A DNA stretch of 64,000 bases from Eutreptiella sp. 'Long Island Sound 2002' (lineage: Eukaryota > Euglenozoa > Euglenophyceae > Eutreptiales > Eutreptiaceae). Positions 23,401-34,741 of this stretch are shown here, one piece after another. Position numbers and translations under genes: made by a program. The notes beneath the pieces are model-generated. The model ran no database searches. It was not told the DNA's origin and worked only from the letters and a program-made list of their open reading frames with translations. The stretch spans positions 56,001,919 to 56,065,918 of the forward strand of contig OZ038385.1 in NCBI GenBank assembly GCA_964036045.1. The letters are read 5' to 3'. How positions within the stretch are numbered: the first letter of the stretch is position 1; each line of letters begins with the position of its first letter.

Positions 23401-26400
23401 TGGGCGGGCTGCCGGCGCCCACTACCCACTGGCTGTGGGTGCGGGGGGGTGCGGGCGTGGGGACCCGTCACCAACCCCACAGCGCGCGCTCTTGCGAGCT
23501 GGCTTTGCGCGCTGTGGGGGGGTACGAGGGCGCCCGGGGAGCGCGCCTCCTGCCTGGGTTTGGAGCGTCCGGGGTCGGGCTCTCTCCCACCCCCGACTGC
23601 CCGCCCTCTGCGCGGGCTGCCGGGGCCCACTACCCACTGGCTGTGGGTGCGGGGGGTTGCGGGCGTGAGGACCCGTCACCAACCCCACAGCGCGCGCTCT
23701 TGCGAGCTGGCTTTGCGCGCTGTGGGGGCGGCACGAGGGCGCCCGGGGGGGGCGCCTCGTGCCTGGGCATGGGAGGTCCGCGGTCGGGCGCTCTCCCACC
23801 CCTGACTGCCGGCCCTCTGGGCGAGCTGCCGGGGCCCACTACCCACTGGCTGTGGGTGCGGGGGGGTGCGGGCGTGGGGACCCGTCACCAACCCGACAGG
23901 GCGCGCTCTTGCGAGCTGGCTTTGCGCGCTGTGGGGGCGGCACGAGGGCGCCCGGGGGGGGCGCCTCTTGCCTGGGTGTGGGGCATCCAGGGTCAGGCGC
24001 TCTCCCACCCCCGACTGCCCGCCCTCTGGGCGGGCTGCCGGGGCCCACTACCCACTGGCTGTGGGTGCGGGGGGGTGCGGGCGTGGGGACCCGTCACCAA
24101 CCCCACAGCGCGCGCCCTTGCGAGCTGGCTTTGCGCGCTGTGGGGGCGGCATGAGGGTGCCCGGGGGGGGCGTCTCTTGCCTGGGTGTGGGGCGTCCGGG
24201 GTCAGGCGCTCTTCCGACCACGACTGCCCGCCCTCTGGGCGGGCTGCCGGGGCCCACTACCCACTGGCTTCGGGTGCGGGGGGGTGCGGGCGTGGGGACC
24301 CGTCAACAACCCCACAGCGCGCGCTCTTGCGAGCTGGCTTTGCCCGCTGTGGGGGCGGCATGAGGGTGCCCGGGGGGGGCGCCTTCTGCCTGGGTGTGGG
24401 GCGTCTGGGGTCGGGCGCTCTCCCGGCCCAAACTGCCCGCCCTCTGGGCGGGCTGCCAGGGCCCACTACCCATTGGCTGTGGGTGCGGGGGGGTGCGGGC
24501 GTGGGGAACCGTCACCAACCCCACAGCGCGCGCTCTTGCGTGCTGGCTTTCCGTGCTGTGGGGGCGGCACCAGGGCGCCCGGGGGGGGCGCTTCCTGCCT
24601 GGGTGTGGGGCGTCCGGGGTCAGGCGCTCTCCCAGCCCCGACTGCCCACCCTCTGGGCGGGCTGCCGGGGCCCACTACCCACTGGCCGTGGGTGCCGGGG
24701 GATGCGGGCGTGGGGACCCGTCAACAACCCGACAGCGCGCGCTCTTGCGAGCTGGCTTTGCGCGCTGTGGGGGCGGCATGAGGGTGCCCGGGGGGGGCGC
24801 CTCTTGCCTGGGTGTGGGGCGTCTGGGGTCGGGCGCTCTCCCACACCCGTCTGCCCGCCCTCTGGGCGGGCTGCCGGGGCCCACTACCCACTGGCTGTGG
24901 GTGGGGGGGGGTGCGGGCGTGGGGAACCGTCACCAACCCCGGAGCGCGCGCTCTTGCGAGCTGGCTTTGCGCGCTGTGGGGGCGGCACGAGGGTGCCCGG
25001 GGGGGGCGCCTCCTGCCTGGGTGTGGGGCGTCCGGGGTCGGGCGCTCTCCCACCCCCAACTGCCCGCCCTCTTGACGGGCTGCCGGGGCCCACTACCCAC
25101 TGGCTGTGGGTGCGGGGGGGTGCGGGCGTGGGGACGCGTCACCAACCCCACAGCGCGCGCTTTTGCGTGCTGTGGGGGCGGCATGAGGGTGCCCGGGGGG
25201 GGGCGCTTGCTGCGGTGTGGGGCGTCTGGGGTCGGGCGCTCTCCCACCCCCGACTGCCGGCCCTCTGGGCGGGCTGCCGGGGCCCACTACCCACTGGCTG
25301 TGGTTGGGGGGGGGTGCGGGCGTGGGGAACCGTCACCAACCCCACAGCGTGCGCTCCTGCGAGCTGGCTTTGCGCGCTGTGGGGGCGGCACGACGGCGCC
25401 CGGGGGGGGCACCGCCTGCCTGGGTGTGGGGCGTCCGGGGTCGGGCGCTCTCCCACCCCCGACTGCCCGCCCTCTGGGCGGGCTGCCGGGGCCCACTACC
25501 CACTGGCTGTGGCTGCGGGGGGCCGCGGGCGTGGGGACCCGTCACCAACCCCACAGCGCGCGCTTTTGCGTGCTGTGGGGGCGGCATGAGGGTGCCCGGG
25601 GGGGGCGCCTCCTGCCTGGGTGTGGGGCGTCCGGGGTCGGGCGCTCTCCCACCCCCGACTGCCGGCCCTCTGGGCGGGCTGCCGGGGCCCACTACCCACT
25701 GGCTGTGGGTGGGGGGGGGTGCGGGCGTGGGGAACCGTCACCAACCCCGGAGCGCGCGCTCTTGCGAGCTGGCTTTGCGCGCTGTGGGGGCGGCACGAGG
25801 GTGCCCGGGGGGGGCGCCTCCTGCCTGGGTGTGGGGCGTCCGGGGTCGGGCGCTCTCCCACCCCCAACTGCCCGCCCTCTTGACGGGCTGCCGGGGCCCA
25901 CTACCCACTGGCTGTGGGTGCGGGGGGGTGCGGGCGTGGGGACGCGTCACCAACCCCACAGCGCGCGCTTTTGCGTGCTGTGGGGGCGGCATGAGGGTGC
26001 CCGGGGGGGGCGCCTCTTGCCTGGGTGTGGGGCGTCTGGGGTCGGGCGCTCTCCCACCCCCGTCTGCCCGCCCTCTGGGCGGGCTGCCGGGGCCCACTAC
26101 CCACTGGCTGTGGGTGGGGGGGGGTGCGGGCGTGGGGAACCGTCACCAACCCCACAGCGTGCGCTCCTGCGAGCTGGCTTTGCGCGCTGTGGGGGCGGCA
26201 CGACGGCGCCCGGGGGGGGCACCGCCTGCCTGGGTGTGGGGCGTCCGGGGTCGGGCGCTCTCCCACCCCCGACTGCCCGCCCTCTGGGCGGGCTGCCGGG
26301 GCCCACTACCCACTGGCTGTGGCTGCGGGGGGCCGCGGGCGTGGGGACCCGTCACCAACCCCACAGCGCGCGCTTTTGCGTGCTGTGGGGGCGGCATGAG

Positions 26401-26625
26401 GGTGCCCGGGGGGGGCGCCTCCTGCCTGGGTGTGGGGCGTCCGGGGTCGGGCGCTCTCCCACCCCCGACTGCCCGCCCTCTGGGCCGGCTGCCGGGGCCC
26501 ACTACCCACTGGCTGTGGGTGCGGGGGGTTGCGGGCATGGGGACACGTCACCAACCCCACAGCGCGCGCTCTTGCGAGCTGGCTTTGCGCGCTGTGGGGG
26601 CGGCATGAGGGTGCCCGGGGGGGGA
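23400..26625. repeat. Tandem array of 209-bp monomers with 194-196-bp variants
   Basis: CACTACCCACTGG recurs every 209 bp from about 23418 to 25093. After that, 209- and 194/196-bp units alternate, the short ones lacking a CGAGCTGGCTTTGCG-type segment. The block from ~24884 repeats from ~25692, giving a higher-order period near 808 bp. Open frames in all phases are compositional; the period is not a multiple of three. Confidence 0.92.
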
Positions 26626-27212
26626 GACGTAAAGTAGGTAGGTATCTTCGGGAGCTCGGGATGCCTCCTTTGACAATGCAGTGAGAAAGTCCTACCAAGG
26701 GGACGTCCTGTCCCTCCGACTGCCCTATGTTAGGTGCCTCTTGAGCCGCTCCCGCATGTGCGTGGGAAGGCATTGTCGCGGCCACCCAGTCCATGTGTCC
26801 CAGGTGGGAGGGTGTCCCCACATGTGTCCATGAGTAGGGCCACATGCCCCCTCCTTTGGGCGGCAGCTCTGGGGGCTGCCCAGCCGTGTGGAGTATCTCT
26901 CACCACAAGGGGTATTGCTCCCGCTTGTCTACGGTACGACCGCCTCACCCTTGTGGCTTGAGTTGCGGGGCCGCTCTGCTTGGCAGGCGACCCCCTCCTG
27001 GACTGTGTACCGGCTCGCCTGTCACCGTTTGCTTCCATGGCTCTGGGTGACGTTTGCCATGGTCCCCGATGCAGCCTGGCCGGGCTCGGACCAGTGGCCG
27101 TGGAGTACCGCTCCTGCCACTGGCCCGGTGGGCCGGCTGGGTCGCCCCAGTGTGTCCGACCCATGGGGTGTTGGTTCTTTCCTGTCCCTCGCCCGCCCTA
27201 CGTGTGTGCAGT
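26626..27212 (-). other. Unique segment of E1, possible short frame on minus strand
   Basis: Non-repetitive sequence between the 209-bp and 65-bp arrays. A 144-codon minus-strand frame (27164-26730) contains a less biased stretch (VVRDTPHGWAAP, HVALLMDTCGD) but no known motif. It is not present in E2 at the equivalent place, where a different coding-like segment sits. Confidence 0.3.
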
Positions 27213-27779
27213 GTCCTGGGCCACTTGGCTCCTGTTCACCGGTGTGCCAGCTCGGTGTGTTGTTTTGCGTGTGCGGTGTCCTGGGCCTCCAGGCTTCTGT
27301 TCACCGGTGTGCCCGCTCGGTGTCTTGTGTTGCGTGTGCGGTGTCCTGGGCCACTTGGCTCCTGTTCACCAGTGTGCCCGCGCGGTGTGTTGTGTTGCGT
27401 GTGCGGTGTCCTGGGCCACCTGGCTCCTGTTCTCCGGTGTGCCCGCTCGGTGTGTTGTTTCGCGTGTGCGGTGTCCTGGGCCACCCGGCTCCTGTTCACC
27501 GGTGTGCCCGCTCGGTGGGTTGTGTTGCGTGTGCGGTGTCCTGGGCCACTCGGCTCCTGTTCACCGGTGTGCCTGCGCGGTGTGTTGTGTTGTGTGTGCG
27601 GTGTCCTGGGCCTCCTGGCTCCTGTTCACCGGTGTGCCCGCCCGGTGTGTTGTTTCGCGTGTGCGGTGTCCTGGGCCACCTGGCTCCTGTTCACCAGTGT
27701 GCCCGCTCGGTTTGTTCTGTTGCGTGTACGGTGTCATGGGCCTCCTGGCTCCTGTTCACCGGTGTGCCCGCTCGGCAGG
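27213..27779. repeat. 65-bp tandem repeats, E1 copy (about 9 units)
   Basis: CCTGTTCACCGG-type starts fall at 27231, 27296, 27361, 27426, 27491, 27556, 27621, 27686 and 27751, exactly 65 bp apart with few substitutions. The same repeat is at 33256-33719 in E2. Confidence 0.95.
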
Positions 27780-28229
27780 TTGTGGGGGTGGCACGAGGGC
27801 GCCCGGGGGGGGGCACCTCCTGCCTGAGTGTGGGGCGTCCGGGGTCGGGCGCTCTCCCACCCCCGACTGCCCGCCCTCTGGGCGGGCTGCGGGGCCCACT
27901 ACCCACTGGTTGTGGCTGCGGGGGGCCGCGGGCGTGGGGACCCGTCACCAACCACACAGCGCGCGCTCTTGCGTGCTGTGGGGGCGGCATGAGGGTGCCC
28001 GGGGGGGGCGCCTCTTGCCTGGGTGTGGGGCGTCCGGGGTCGGGCGCTCTCCCACCCCCGACTGCCGGCCCTCTGGGCGGGCTGCCGGGGCCCACTACCC
28101 ACTGGCTGTGGGTGCGGGGGGTTGCGGGCATGGGGACACGTCACCAACCCCACAGCGCGCGCTCTTGCGAGCTGGCTTTGCGCGCTGTGGGGGCGGCATG
28201 AGGGTGCCCGGGGGGGGAGACGTAAAGGG
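27780..28229. repeat. Two 209-bp-type monomers, E1
   Basis: Same family as 23400-26625 and directly adjacent to the short minus-strand ORF; the equivalent position in E2 holds about five units. The array ends in GGGGGGGGAGACGTAAAG, a junction also seen at 26620 and 34735. Confidence 0.88.
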
Positions 28230-28579
28230 TTATCCTGCACAGCACGGTTCACCGCCGCAACACTCTGCTCTGCGGAGTCAATCTGCAGCATTCGCAGTGC
28301 CATTCCCTGCATCTCATCGACAGCGTTGATGCACTTCTGAGCAAGTTCCGAGTCACACAACAAATCTGGGTGCCGTGCAGCAAACACAACCAGCGCAGCA
28401 TTTTCTTCACAAGAAATGAAGTCCCAGTTTGACCAGCGCTGCAAACACCACAGTTTAGACAGTCCCGCAGACTGCGGCACAGGCAACGTAGCAATACGGC
28501 GAATGGTCTTCTGCAGCTCCTCAGGATGGTTTTCATACCACTCCAGAAATGACTCCGACATCACCAAAGGGAGTTTCAC
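28230..28579 (-). CDS. Short conserved ORF of E1 (unknown)
   Basis: Starts at ATG 28579 with MKLPLVMSESFLEWYENHPE. About 115 residues of helical-looking, charged sequence (SKLWCLQRWSNWDFIS, ALVVFAARHPDLLCDSELAQ) run until the frame enters GC-rich monomers and becomes Pro/Arg low complexity near 28230. Codon use and composition differ from the surrounding repeat. The same ORF occurs at 35101-34742 with few changes. A splice donor could end it near CTGTGCAG/GATAACC, but none is compelling. No domain recognised; it could be a captured host exon. Confidence 0.5.
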
Positions 28580-28754
28580 GGAAATCGAACACTGGGATTG
28601 TAATGATCTTGGAGATCTCCTTTCTTGAGTGCTATTTTCCCCGTGATCTCCTTAGTGATTTCGAAATCCAAATGCGAATCCCGCAACGGCGCAGCACGTG
28701 ATTGATCTCAGAAATCACTCCATAGTTTCATCCCAGTGTTCAAAAAAAAATAGA

Positions 28755-28815
28755 GTGTTTGCTGCACAGTTCTCCTCTTCTCCTTCGCTATCAGTTTCCA
28801 CGTCCAGCGTCGGAG
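28755..28815. repeat. 61-bp remnant of element C between E1 and E2, left copy of E2 direct repeat
   Basis: Matches 35277-35337 with one mismatch. Its first 15 bp also match 21215-21229. It is element C pre-RT coding sequence left between the two insertions and serves as the target duplication of both. Confidence 0.85.
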
Positions 28816-29672
28816 GTTTGAGGTTTGAGGTTTGATTTTGCGGGTACTAGACGCCTTTCGGCCCCGGGGGGCCACCTGGTCGGGCCAGGTGATATCCTCC
28901 ACACCGGGTCCTAGTGGGGGGCCCTCCAAGACGCACCTCCTGCCTGGTGGCGGAGTCCCCCGGGTTCACAGAGCTCGGAGCCCCGTCCCTCCCCGGCTTC
29001 CCCGTTTCGCCACTCCCCGGTCAGTGCATCAATTCGCAGCCGTGGCTGCGGGCGCTTACCCACTGCGTCGCCCCCCTAATGCGTGGTCGCCCGGGGCGCC
29101 GGCGCCGCCGGGCCCGTGCTACTGGCTTGTCGCCAGTGGGACCCCCTTGGGCTGGCGCGGAGGCTGCCTAGCCTAGGGGTTGGGGCGTGGCGCTGTGCGC
29201 CACTACTGCCTTGGCGGGTGCAGTGCCCCGTCTGTGTGTGCGCGGCGCTCGCGGCCGGTTCGGGGGGCTCGGGCCGGTACCTGGTGTTGTGTCTCTCTCT
29301 TTTCCCCCTCCTCGCCCCGCGTGTTCGGCGCTGCATGTGGCGGGCCGTCCCGTCCGGGTGTCCCTTACCCTCGCTCGCTGGTACGCCATTCCACGTGGTC
29401 TGTGCGTTCCGCGCGCTCGGTCCGGTTGCCCTTCTGGTAGTCCCCGCGTGTCCCTTTCGTGTGTGTGCGCTCGCGCTCTCGCGGTGTCCGCTTCCCCCCC
29501 CCCTGGGTGGTGTGGCGTGCGCACCTCGCGTGGTCCCGGCACTGGGCGCTGGTAGGGCCGTTCCACGTGGTCCGTGCCCCTCCGCGTGTCCTGTTCCGGT
29601 CCCTTGCTCCGTCTGGCGTGCTTGGGGGGGGGCGGTCCGGTCCCGGTTCCCCCCTACTTGGCTTGGGGTTGT
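28816..29672. repeat. 0.86-kb terminal module, E2 copy
   Basis: Near-identical to 21230-22086, including the triple heptamer at the left end. After it comes one dimer-type monomer (29673-29880) and then G-run-rich sequence. Confidence 0.85.
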
Positions 29673-30055
29673 GGGGGTGGCGGCAGGGCGTCCCCGGGGG
29701 GGGTGCCTTCTACCGTTGCGAGGGGCGTCTGGGGTCATGCGCTCCCCCTCCCCCGACTGCCCGCCCACTGGGTGGGCTGCCGGGGCCCGCGATCCACGTG
29801 TTGTGGGCGCGGGCGTGCGGGTGTGGGGGCCCTGCTCTGTCCCCTTGGCCGGCACGCCCTGTGGGGGCTGCGCGCCGCGGGGCGGGTCCGTGGCGTTCAC
29901 CTGCTGGGGGGCGGGCTGGGGGGGGGGGGGGGGCGTGCGCCGTACCCCCCGTTTGTGCGGCCGGGGGGGGGCCTGTGGGGCGGGGGGTCGCTCTGCCTCA
30001 TTCCGTCCCTCTGCCTTCCCTGGGCAGGCAACAAAGCGGGTGTCACTGGCGTTGT

Positions 30056-32336
30056 GCTGTCCATGGGGGGCGTGGCCCCCCATACCACTCCGGTTCGTGC
30101 TTACCAGGCTTCTCTGGGTACGATCTGTGCGGCGTCCTGGCGCGTAGGCGCGGGCTCGCTTGTTCTTCGCGGCCCCCATGGGGGCCGGCGGCTGGGGCGG
30201 GGGAGCGGGTCGCGCTCCGGCTCCTCTCTCGGGCGGGGGGGGACCATCCCCCCTGCCTCGGGGGGTGGGGGCCGGGGCCCCAGCGGCCCGCGGGCCGGTG
30301 GGGGGGCGGGGGGGGGGGGTGTCGCGCCGCGGCCTCCCTGCTCCCCTTCTGGGCGGCGGCCTGCGGTACTCAATCCTGGCCCCCTTCGTGTCGCCGGCGC
30401 GCTCCCTTCCGGCGTGTGCATGCGGTCGGGGCCGAAGTGCCGCCCCGGGGTGGGGGGGGGTGAGGGGCGGTCCGCGGACCGCTCCCCCGGGGGCCCTTGC
30501 AGACCTGAACCCCCCCTCTGCCCTCCCTGAGTGGGCTGTGGTCACGGCAGGGTCATGTGGGGTGCGGCCTCCATACTGTTCCGTTGTGCGCGTTGCCCCG
30601 GCACGCCAGTGTGGGCTCGCGGGAGCAGGTCCAGCCGCCGCTCCCCCCACCGTGTCGCCCCCCCGGCTCCGGGGGGGCGGAGGGCCGCGCCTGTGGCTCC
30701 CCAGCTGGGGGGGGTGCGGGGGGGGGGGGGGAGTGTGGGGGGCCCTCTGGTCCCCTGGCGATGCCTTCTGACGGCCGGGGGGGGGGGGGCGGCATGGCAG
30801 TCCTGGCCCCGGGGGCCAGCCATCGGCTGGGGGGTCGCGCCCTTCCCCCGCCCCCCTCTACCTAGAGCCGGATCCTCGTGCAGGCCCTCGCTGGGGCCCC
30901 TCATCCCCCCGGCCGTTGTCGCGCGGCGCTGGCAGGCCGGGGGCGGCCGTGAGGGTTAGCGGTCAGTGGTTAGCGGGCTGCGGGGCAGCAGGTTCCCTCC
31001 CGTGCTCGTTGTCTCCGTACTCCCTCCCGCGGGAGGTGGCACGCTCTCATGCGTCGTGCCGTACCATGGGGGGGGGCGTGGGTCGGGGGGCCCGGCTCCT
31101 CCCCCCACTCTCGCGCATCCTCCGTCTGGGCCATCACCTGCGCCGCCGCTTGTGTGCTGTCCATGGGGGGCGTGGCCCCCCATACCACTCCGGTTCGTGC
31201 TCACCCGGCTTCTCTGGGTACCATTTGTGCGGCGTCCCGGTGCGCAGGCGTGGGCCCGCTTGTTCTTCGCGGCTCCCATGTGAGCCGGCGGCTGGGGCGG
31301 GGGGGCGGGTCACACTCCTGCTCCCCTCTCGGGCGGGGGGGGGCCGTCCCCCCTGCCTCGGGGGGTGGGGGCCGGGGCCCCCGCGGCTGGCGGGCTGGTG
31401 GGGGGGCGGGGGGGGGGGGGGCTGTCGCGCCGCGGCCTCCCTGTTCTCGTTCCGGGCGGCGGCCTGCGGTACTCCTTTCCGGCCCTCTCCGTGTCGCCGG
31501 CGCGTTCCCTTCCGGCGCGCGCGTGCGGTCGGGGCTGAAGTGCCGCCCCGGGGTGGGGGGGGGTGAGGGGCGGCCCGTGGACCGCTCCCCCGGGGGCCCC
31601 AGCTGACCTGAACCCCCCCTCTGTCACCTCGGAGTGGGCTGTGGTTACGGGAGGGTCATGTGGGGCGCGGCCTCCTTCCTGTTCCGTTGTGCGCGTTGCT
31701 CCTGCACGCCAGTGTGGGTTCGCGGGAGCAGGTCCAGCCGCCGTTGCCCTTACCGCGTCGCCGTTCCTCCTGAGGGGGGGGGCGCCCCCCCGGCCCTGGG
31801 GGGGCGGAGGGCCGCGCCTGTGGCTCCCCCGCTGAGGTGGGTGCGGGGGGGGGGGGGTGGGGGGGCCGCCCCCCCGCCCGCTCTCAGGCCTGTGTGGGAG
31901 GGGGGGGGGGGACTGGGGGGGGCCCTTTGGTCCCCTGGAGATGCCTCCTGTCGGCCGGGGGGGGGGGGCGGCATGGCAGTCCTGGCCCCGGGGGCCAGCC
32001 ATCAGCCGGGGGGTCGCGCCCTTCCCCCGCCCCCCTCTACCGAGAGCCGGATTCTCGCGCAGGCCCTCGCTGGGGCCCCTCATCCCCCGGCCGTTGTCGC
32101 GCGGCGCCGGCCGGCCGGGGTCGGCCGTGAGGGTTAGTGGTCAGTGGTTAGCGGGCTGCGGGGCAGCAGGTTTCCCGCCGCGCTCGTTGTCTCCGCACTC
32201 CCTCCCGCGGGAGGTGGCGCGCCCTCTTGCGTCGTGCCGTACCGTGGGGGGGGCGTGGGCCGGGGGACCCAGCCCCCCCCCGAAACTCTCCTGTACCCGC
32301 CGTCTGGGCCTTCACCTGCGCCGCCGCTTGTGTGGG
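30056..32336. repeat. ~1.1-kb tandem duplication, rich in G runs
   Basis: GCTGTCCATGGGGGGCGTGG occurs near 30056 and 31157, and GGCAGTCCTGGCCCCGGGGG near 30795 and 31976. The second unit is ~80 bp longer because of an extra G/C-run block near 31840-31915. A third partial unit starts near 32310. Many G tracts of 9-14 occur on the plus strand. Coding potential is not convincing. Confidence 0.85.
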
Positions 32337-33247
32337 GGCTGGGGCTGCGGAGGCGGCGGGTTGTGCCGGCGGTAGCGCCAGTGGGCGAGGGCGCTGCGCA
32401 AAGCCCGGGGGAGCCAGTTGTTGGCGTCCGCATCCGTGATGCGGAGCACCGCTCCCCCTTCCAGGAAGGCCGGCCACGTCGGCTCCCTGTCGGGCCACGC
32501 CGCCCGGATAACTGACCTGAGGACCCTCTCATGGTCCTCTCGGGCTGCCCACCCCCCCGGGGGTACCTCTCGGTTTCCTCCGTCCCTCCGGAGGAGCACG
32601 GCATCGAAGGGCCGGTTCCTCGACCTCCTGGAGGTCCCCTGGTTGGCCCAGCACAACCACCCGTACACCTCCCCCACCAGGGGGAGGGTCTCCTCCCCCA
32701 GAGGGTCCGGGACCGCGCCCCATGGCCGGCCATGGTCCCATGGCCGGCCCTCCTCCGCCCCCCGTGCCGGCCCCCCTCGCTGCCCCTGCGCCTGCGGCGC
32801 TGATGCCGCGCCCCGTCCCCCCTCCGCCGAGGCCCTCCGCGCCGGCTCCGCCCTCGGCGTGGGGGGGGCTTGATGGTGCTATTGTCGTGGGGGTTGGGGG
32901 GGGACGAGCTCGCCGACGTCAGGGTCGATGTTGTAGAGGTGGTGGTGGTGTCGGTGGTGGTGGTGGTGGGTGTGGTGTGCCGGCATCTGTTGGATGCCGG
33001 GGGGGATGCACCTCACCGGCTGCACGTCCGGCTGCGGGGGCGCCCCGCCCTCTGCCCCCCTCCCTTCGCCACGTCCTCCCCCCTGGGCTCCCATGCCCCG
33101 TCCCGCCTGTCCCTTTGGGCCCGCGGCGCCCTTGCCCTTGCCCTTGGGCCCCTTTCCAGCCCCCTGCCCGTGTCGCGGGTCCCGCCTCCCGTCCCCCACG
33201 CCCTGGCCCGCTCGCTCTCCCACCTCCCCTCGCCCCGCCCCCTGCAC
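32312..33247 (-). pseudogene. Unrecognised coding segment of E2 with one internal stop
   Basis: The minus frame has a basic Gly/Lys-rich start (GKGPKGKGKG), a His-rich run (HHTHHHHHRHHHH) and ends at TAG 32881-32879. The same frame continues in clearly protein-like sequence (GEVYGWLCWANQGTSRRSRN, RVLRSVIRAAWPDREPTWPA, ITDADANNWLPRALRSALAH) to a basic C-terminus (HKRRRR) and stop at 32312. I read this as one C-terminal region with a premature TAG. It lies downstream of the 65-bp repeats on this strand. No family recognised. Confidence 0.45.
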
Positions 33248-33719
33248 CTGGGCTCCCTGTTCACCGGTGTGCCCGCTCGGTGTGTTGTGTTGGGTGTGCA
33301 GTGTCCTGGGCCTCCTGGCTCCTGTTCACCGGTGTGCTCGCTCGGTGTGTTGTTTTGCGTGTGCGGTGTCCTGGGCCTCCTGGCTCCTGTTCACCGGTGT
33401 GCCCGCTCGGTGCGTTGTTTCGCGTGTGCGGCGTCCTGGGCCACCTGGCTCCTGTTCACCGGTGCGCCCGCTCGGTGTGTTGTGTTGGGTGTGCGGTGTC
33501 CTGGGCCACTTGGCTCCTGTTCACCGGTGTGCCCGCTCGGTGTGTTGTGTTGGGTGTGCGGTGTCCTGGGCCTCCTGGCTCTTGTTCACCGGTGTGCCCG
33601 CTCGGTGTGTTGTTTTGCGTGTGCGGTGTCCTGGGCCTCCTGGCTCCTGTTCACCGGTGTGCCCGCTCGGTGTGTTGTTTGGCGTGTGCGGTGTCCTGGG
33701 CCACCTGGCTCCTGTACAC
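33248..33719. repeat. 65-bp tandem repeats, E2 copy (about 7-8 units)
   Basis: CCTGTTCACCGG-type starts at 33256, 33321, 33386, 33451, 33516, 33581, 33646 and 33711, exactly 65 bp apart; same unit as at 27213-27779. Confidence 0.95.
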
Positions 33720-34741
33720 CAACGCCACAGCGCGCGCTCTTGCGTGCTGTGGGGGCGGCATGAGGGTGCCCGGGGGGGGCGCCTCTTGCCTGGGTGTGGG
33801 GCGTCCGGGGTCGGGCGCTCTCCCACCCCCGACTGCCCGCCCTCTGAGCGGGCTGCCGGGGCCCACTACCCACTGGCCGTGGGTGCGGGGGGCTGCGGGC
33901 GTGGGGACCCGTCACCGACCCGACAGCGCGCGCTCTTGCGAGCTGGCTTTGCGCGCTGTGGGGGCGGCATGAGGGTGCCCGGGGGGAGCGCCTCTTGCCT
34001 GGGTGTGGGGCGTCCAGGGTCGGGCGCTCTCCCACCCCCGACTGCCGGGGCCCACTACCCACTGGCTGTGGGTGCGGGGGGGTGCTTTGCGCGCTGTGGG
34101 GGCGGCACGAGGGCGCCCGGGGGGGGCGCCTCCTGCCTGGGTGTGGGGCGTCCGGGGTGGGGCACTCTCCCACCCCGACTGCCCGCCCTCTGGACGGGCT
34201 GCCGGGGCCCACTACCCATCGGCTGTGGGTGCGGGGGGGTGCGGGCGTGGGGACCCGTCATCAACCCCACAGCGCGCGCTCCTGCGAGCTGGCTTTGCGC
34301 GCTGTGGGGGCGGCACGAGGGCGCCCGGGGGGGGGCACCTCCTGCCTGGGTGTGGGGCGTCCGGGGTTGGGTGCTCTCCCACCCCCGACTGCCCGCCCTC
34401 TGGGCGGGCTGCGGGGCCCACTACCCACTGGTTGTGGCTGCGGAGGGCCGCGGGCGTGGGAACCCGTCACCAACCACACAGCGCGCGCTCTTGCGTGCTG
34501 TGGGGGCGGCATGAGGGTGCCCGGGGGGGGCGCCTCTTGCCTGGGTCTGGGGCGTCCGGGGTCAGGCGCTCTCCCACCCCCGACTGCCGGCCCTCTGGGC
34601 GGGCTGCCGGGGCCCACTACCCACTGGCTGTGGGTGCGGGGGGTTGCGGGCATGGGGACACGTCACCAACCCCACAGCGCGCACTCTTGCGAGCTGGCTT
34701 TGCGCGCTGTGGGGGCGGCATGAGGGTGCTTGGGGGGGGAG
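33720..34741. repeat. 209-bp-type monomers, E2 (about five, some deleted)
   Basis: CACTACCCACTGG near 33866, 34054, 34212, 34418 and 34617. One unit (near 34030-34100) has lost the middle. Same family as 23400-26625. Confidence 0.88.

Larger units (their letters stand above)
21230..28754 (-). mobile_element. GC-rich composite element E1 inserted in Ty3 element C
   Basis: Bounded by the 15-bp direct repeat. Its left end starts GTTTGAGG in tandem and its right end is GTTCAAAAAAAAATAGA; both ends recur in E2. From right to left it has a ~0.53-kb module with a short minus-strand ORF, 209-bp monomers, 65-bp repeats, a unique segment, further 209-bp monomers, 212/208-bp dimers and a 0.86-kb module. 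There are no terminal inverted repeats and no recognisable transposase or RT. Strand is given by the only convincing ORF; a shared right junction with an A-rich end would also allow plus-strand target-primed insertion. Confidence 0.7.

Noticed and set aside
23220-26637. Open frames of 789 and 747 codons over the 209-bp array
   Set aside because: Same reason: tandem GC-rich monomers with no stop codons in several frames; no natural protein composition.
29076-30650. 524-codon minus-strand frame in E2
   Set aside because: Arg/Pro/Gly low complexity across tandem and G-run sequence; no conserved motif, so not called a gene.
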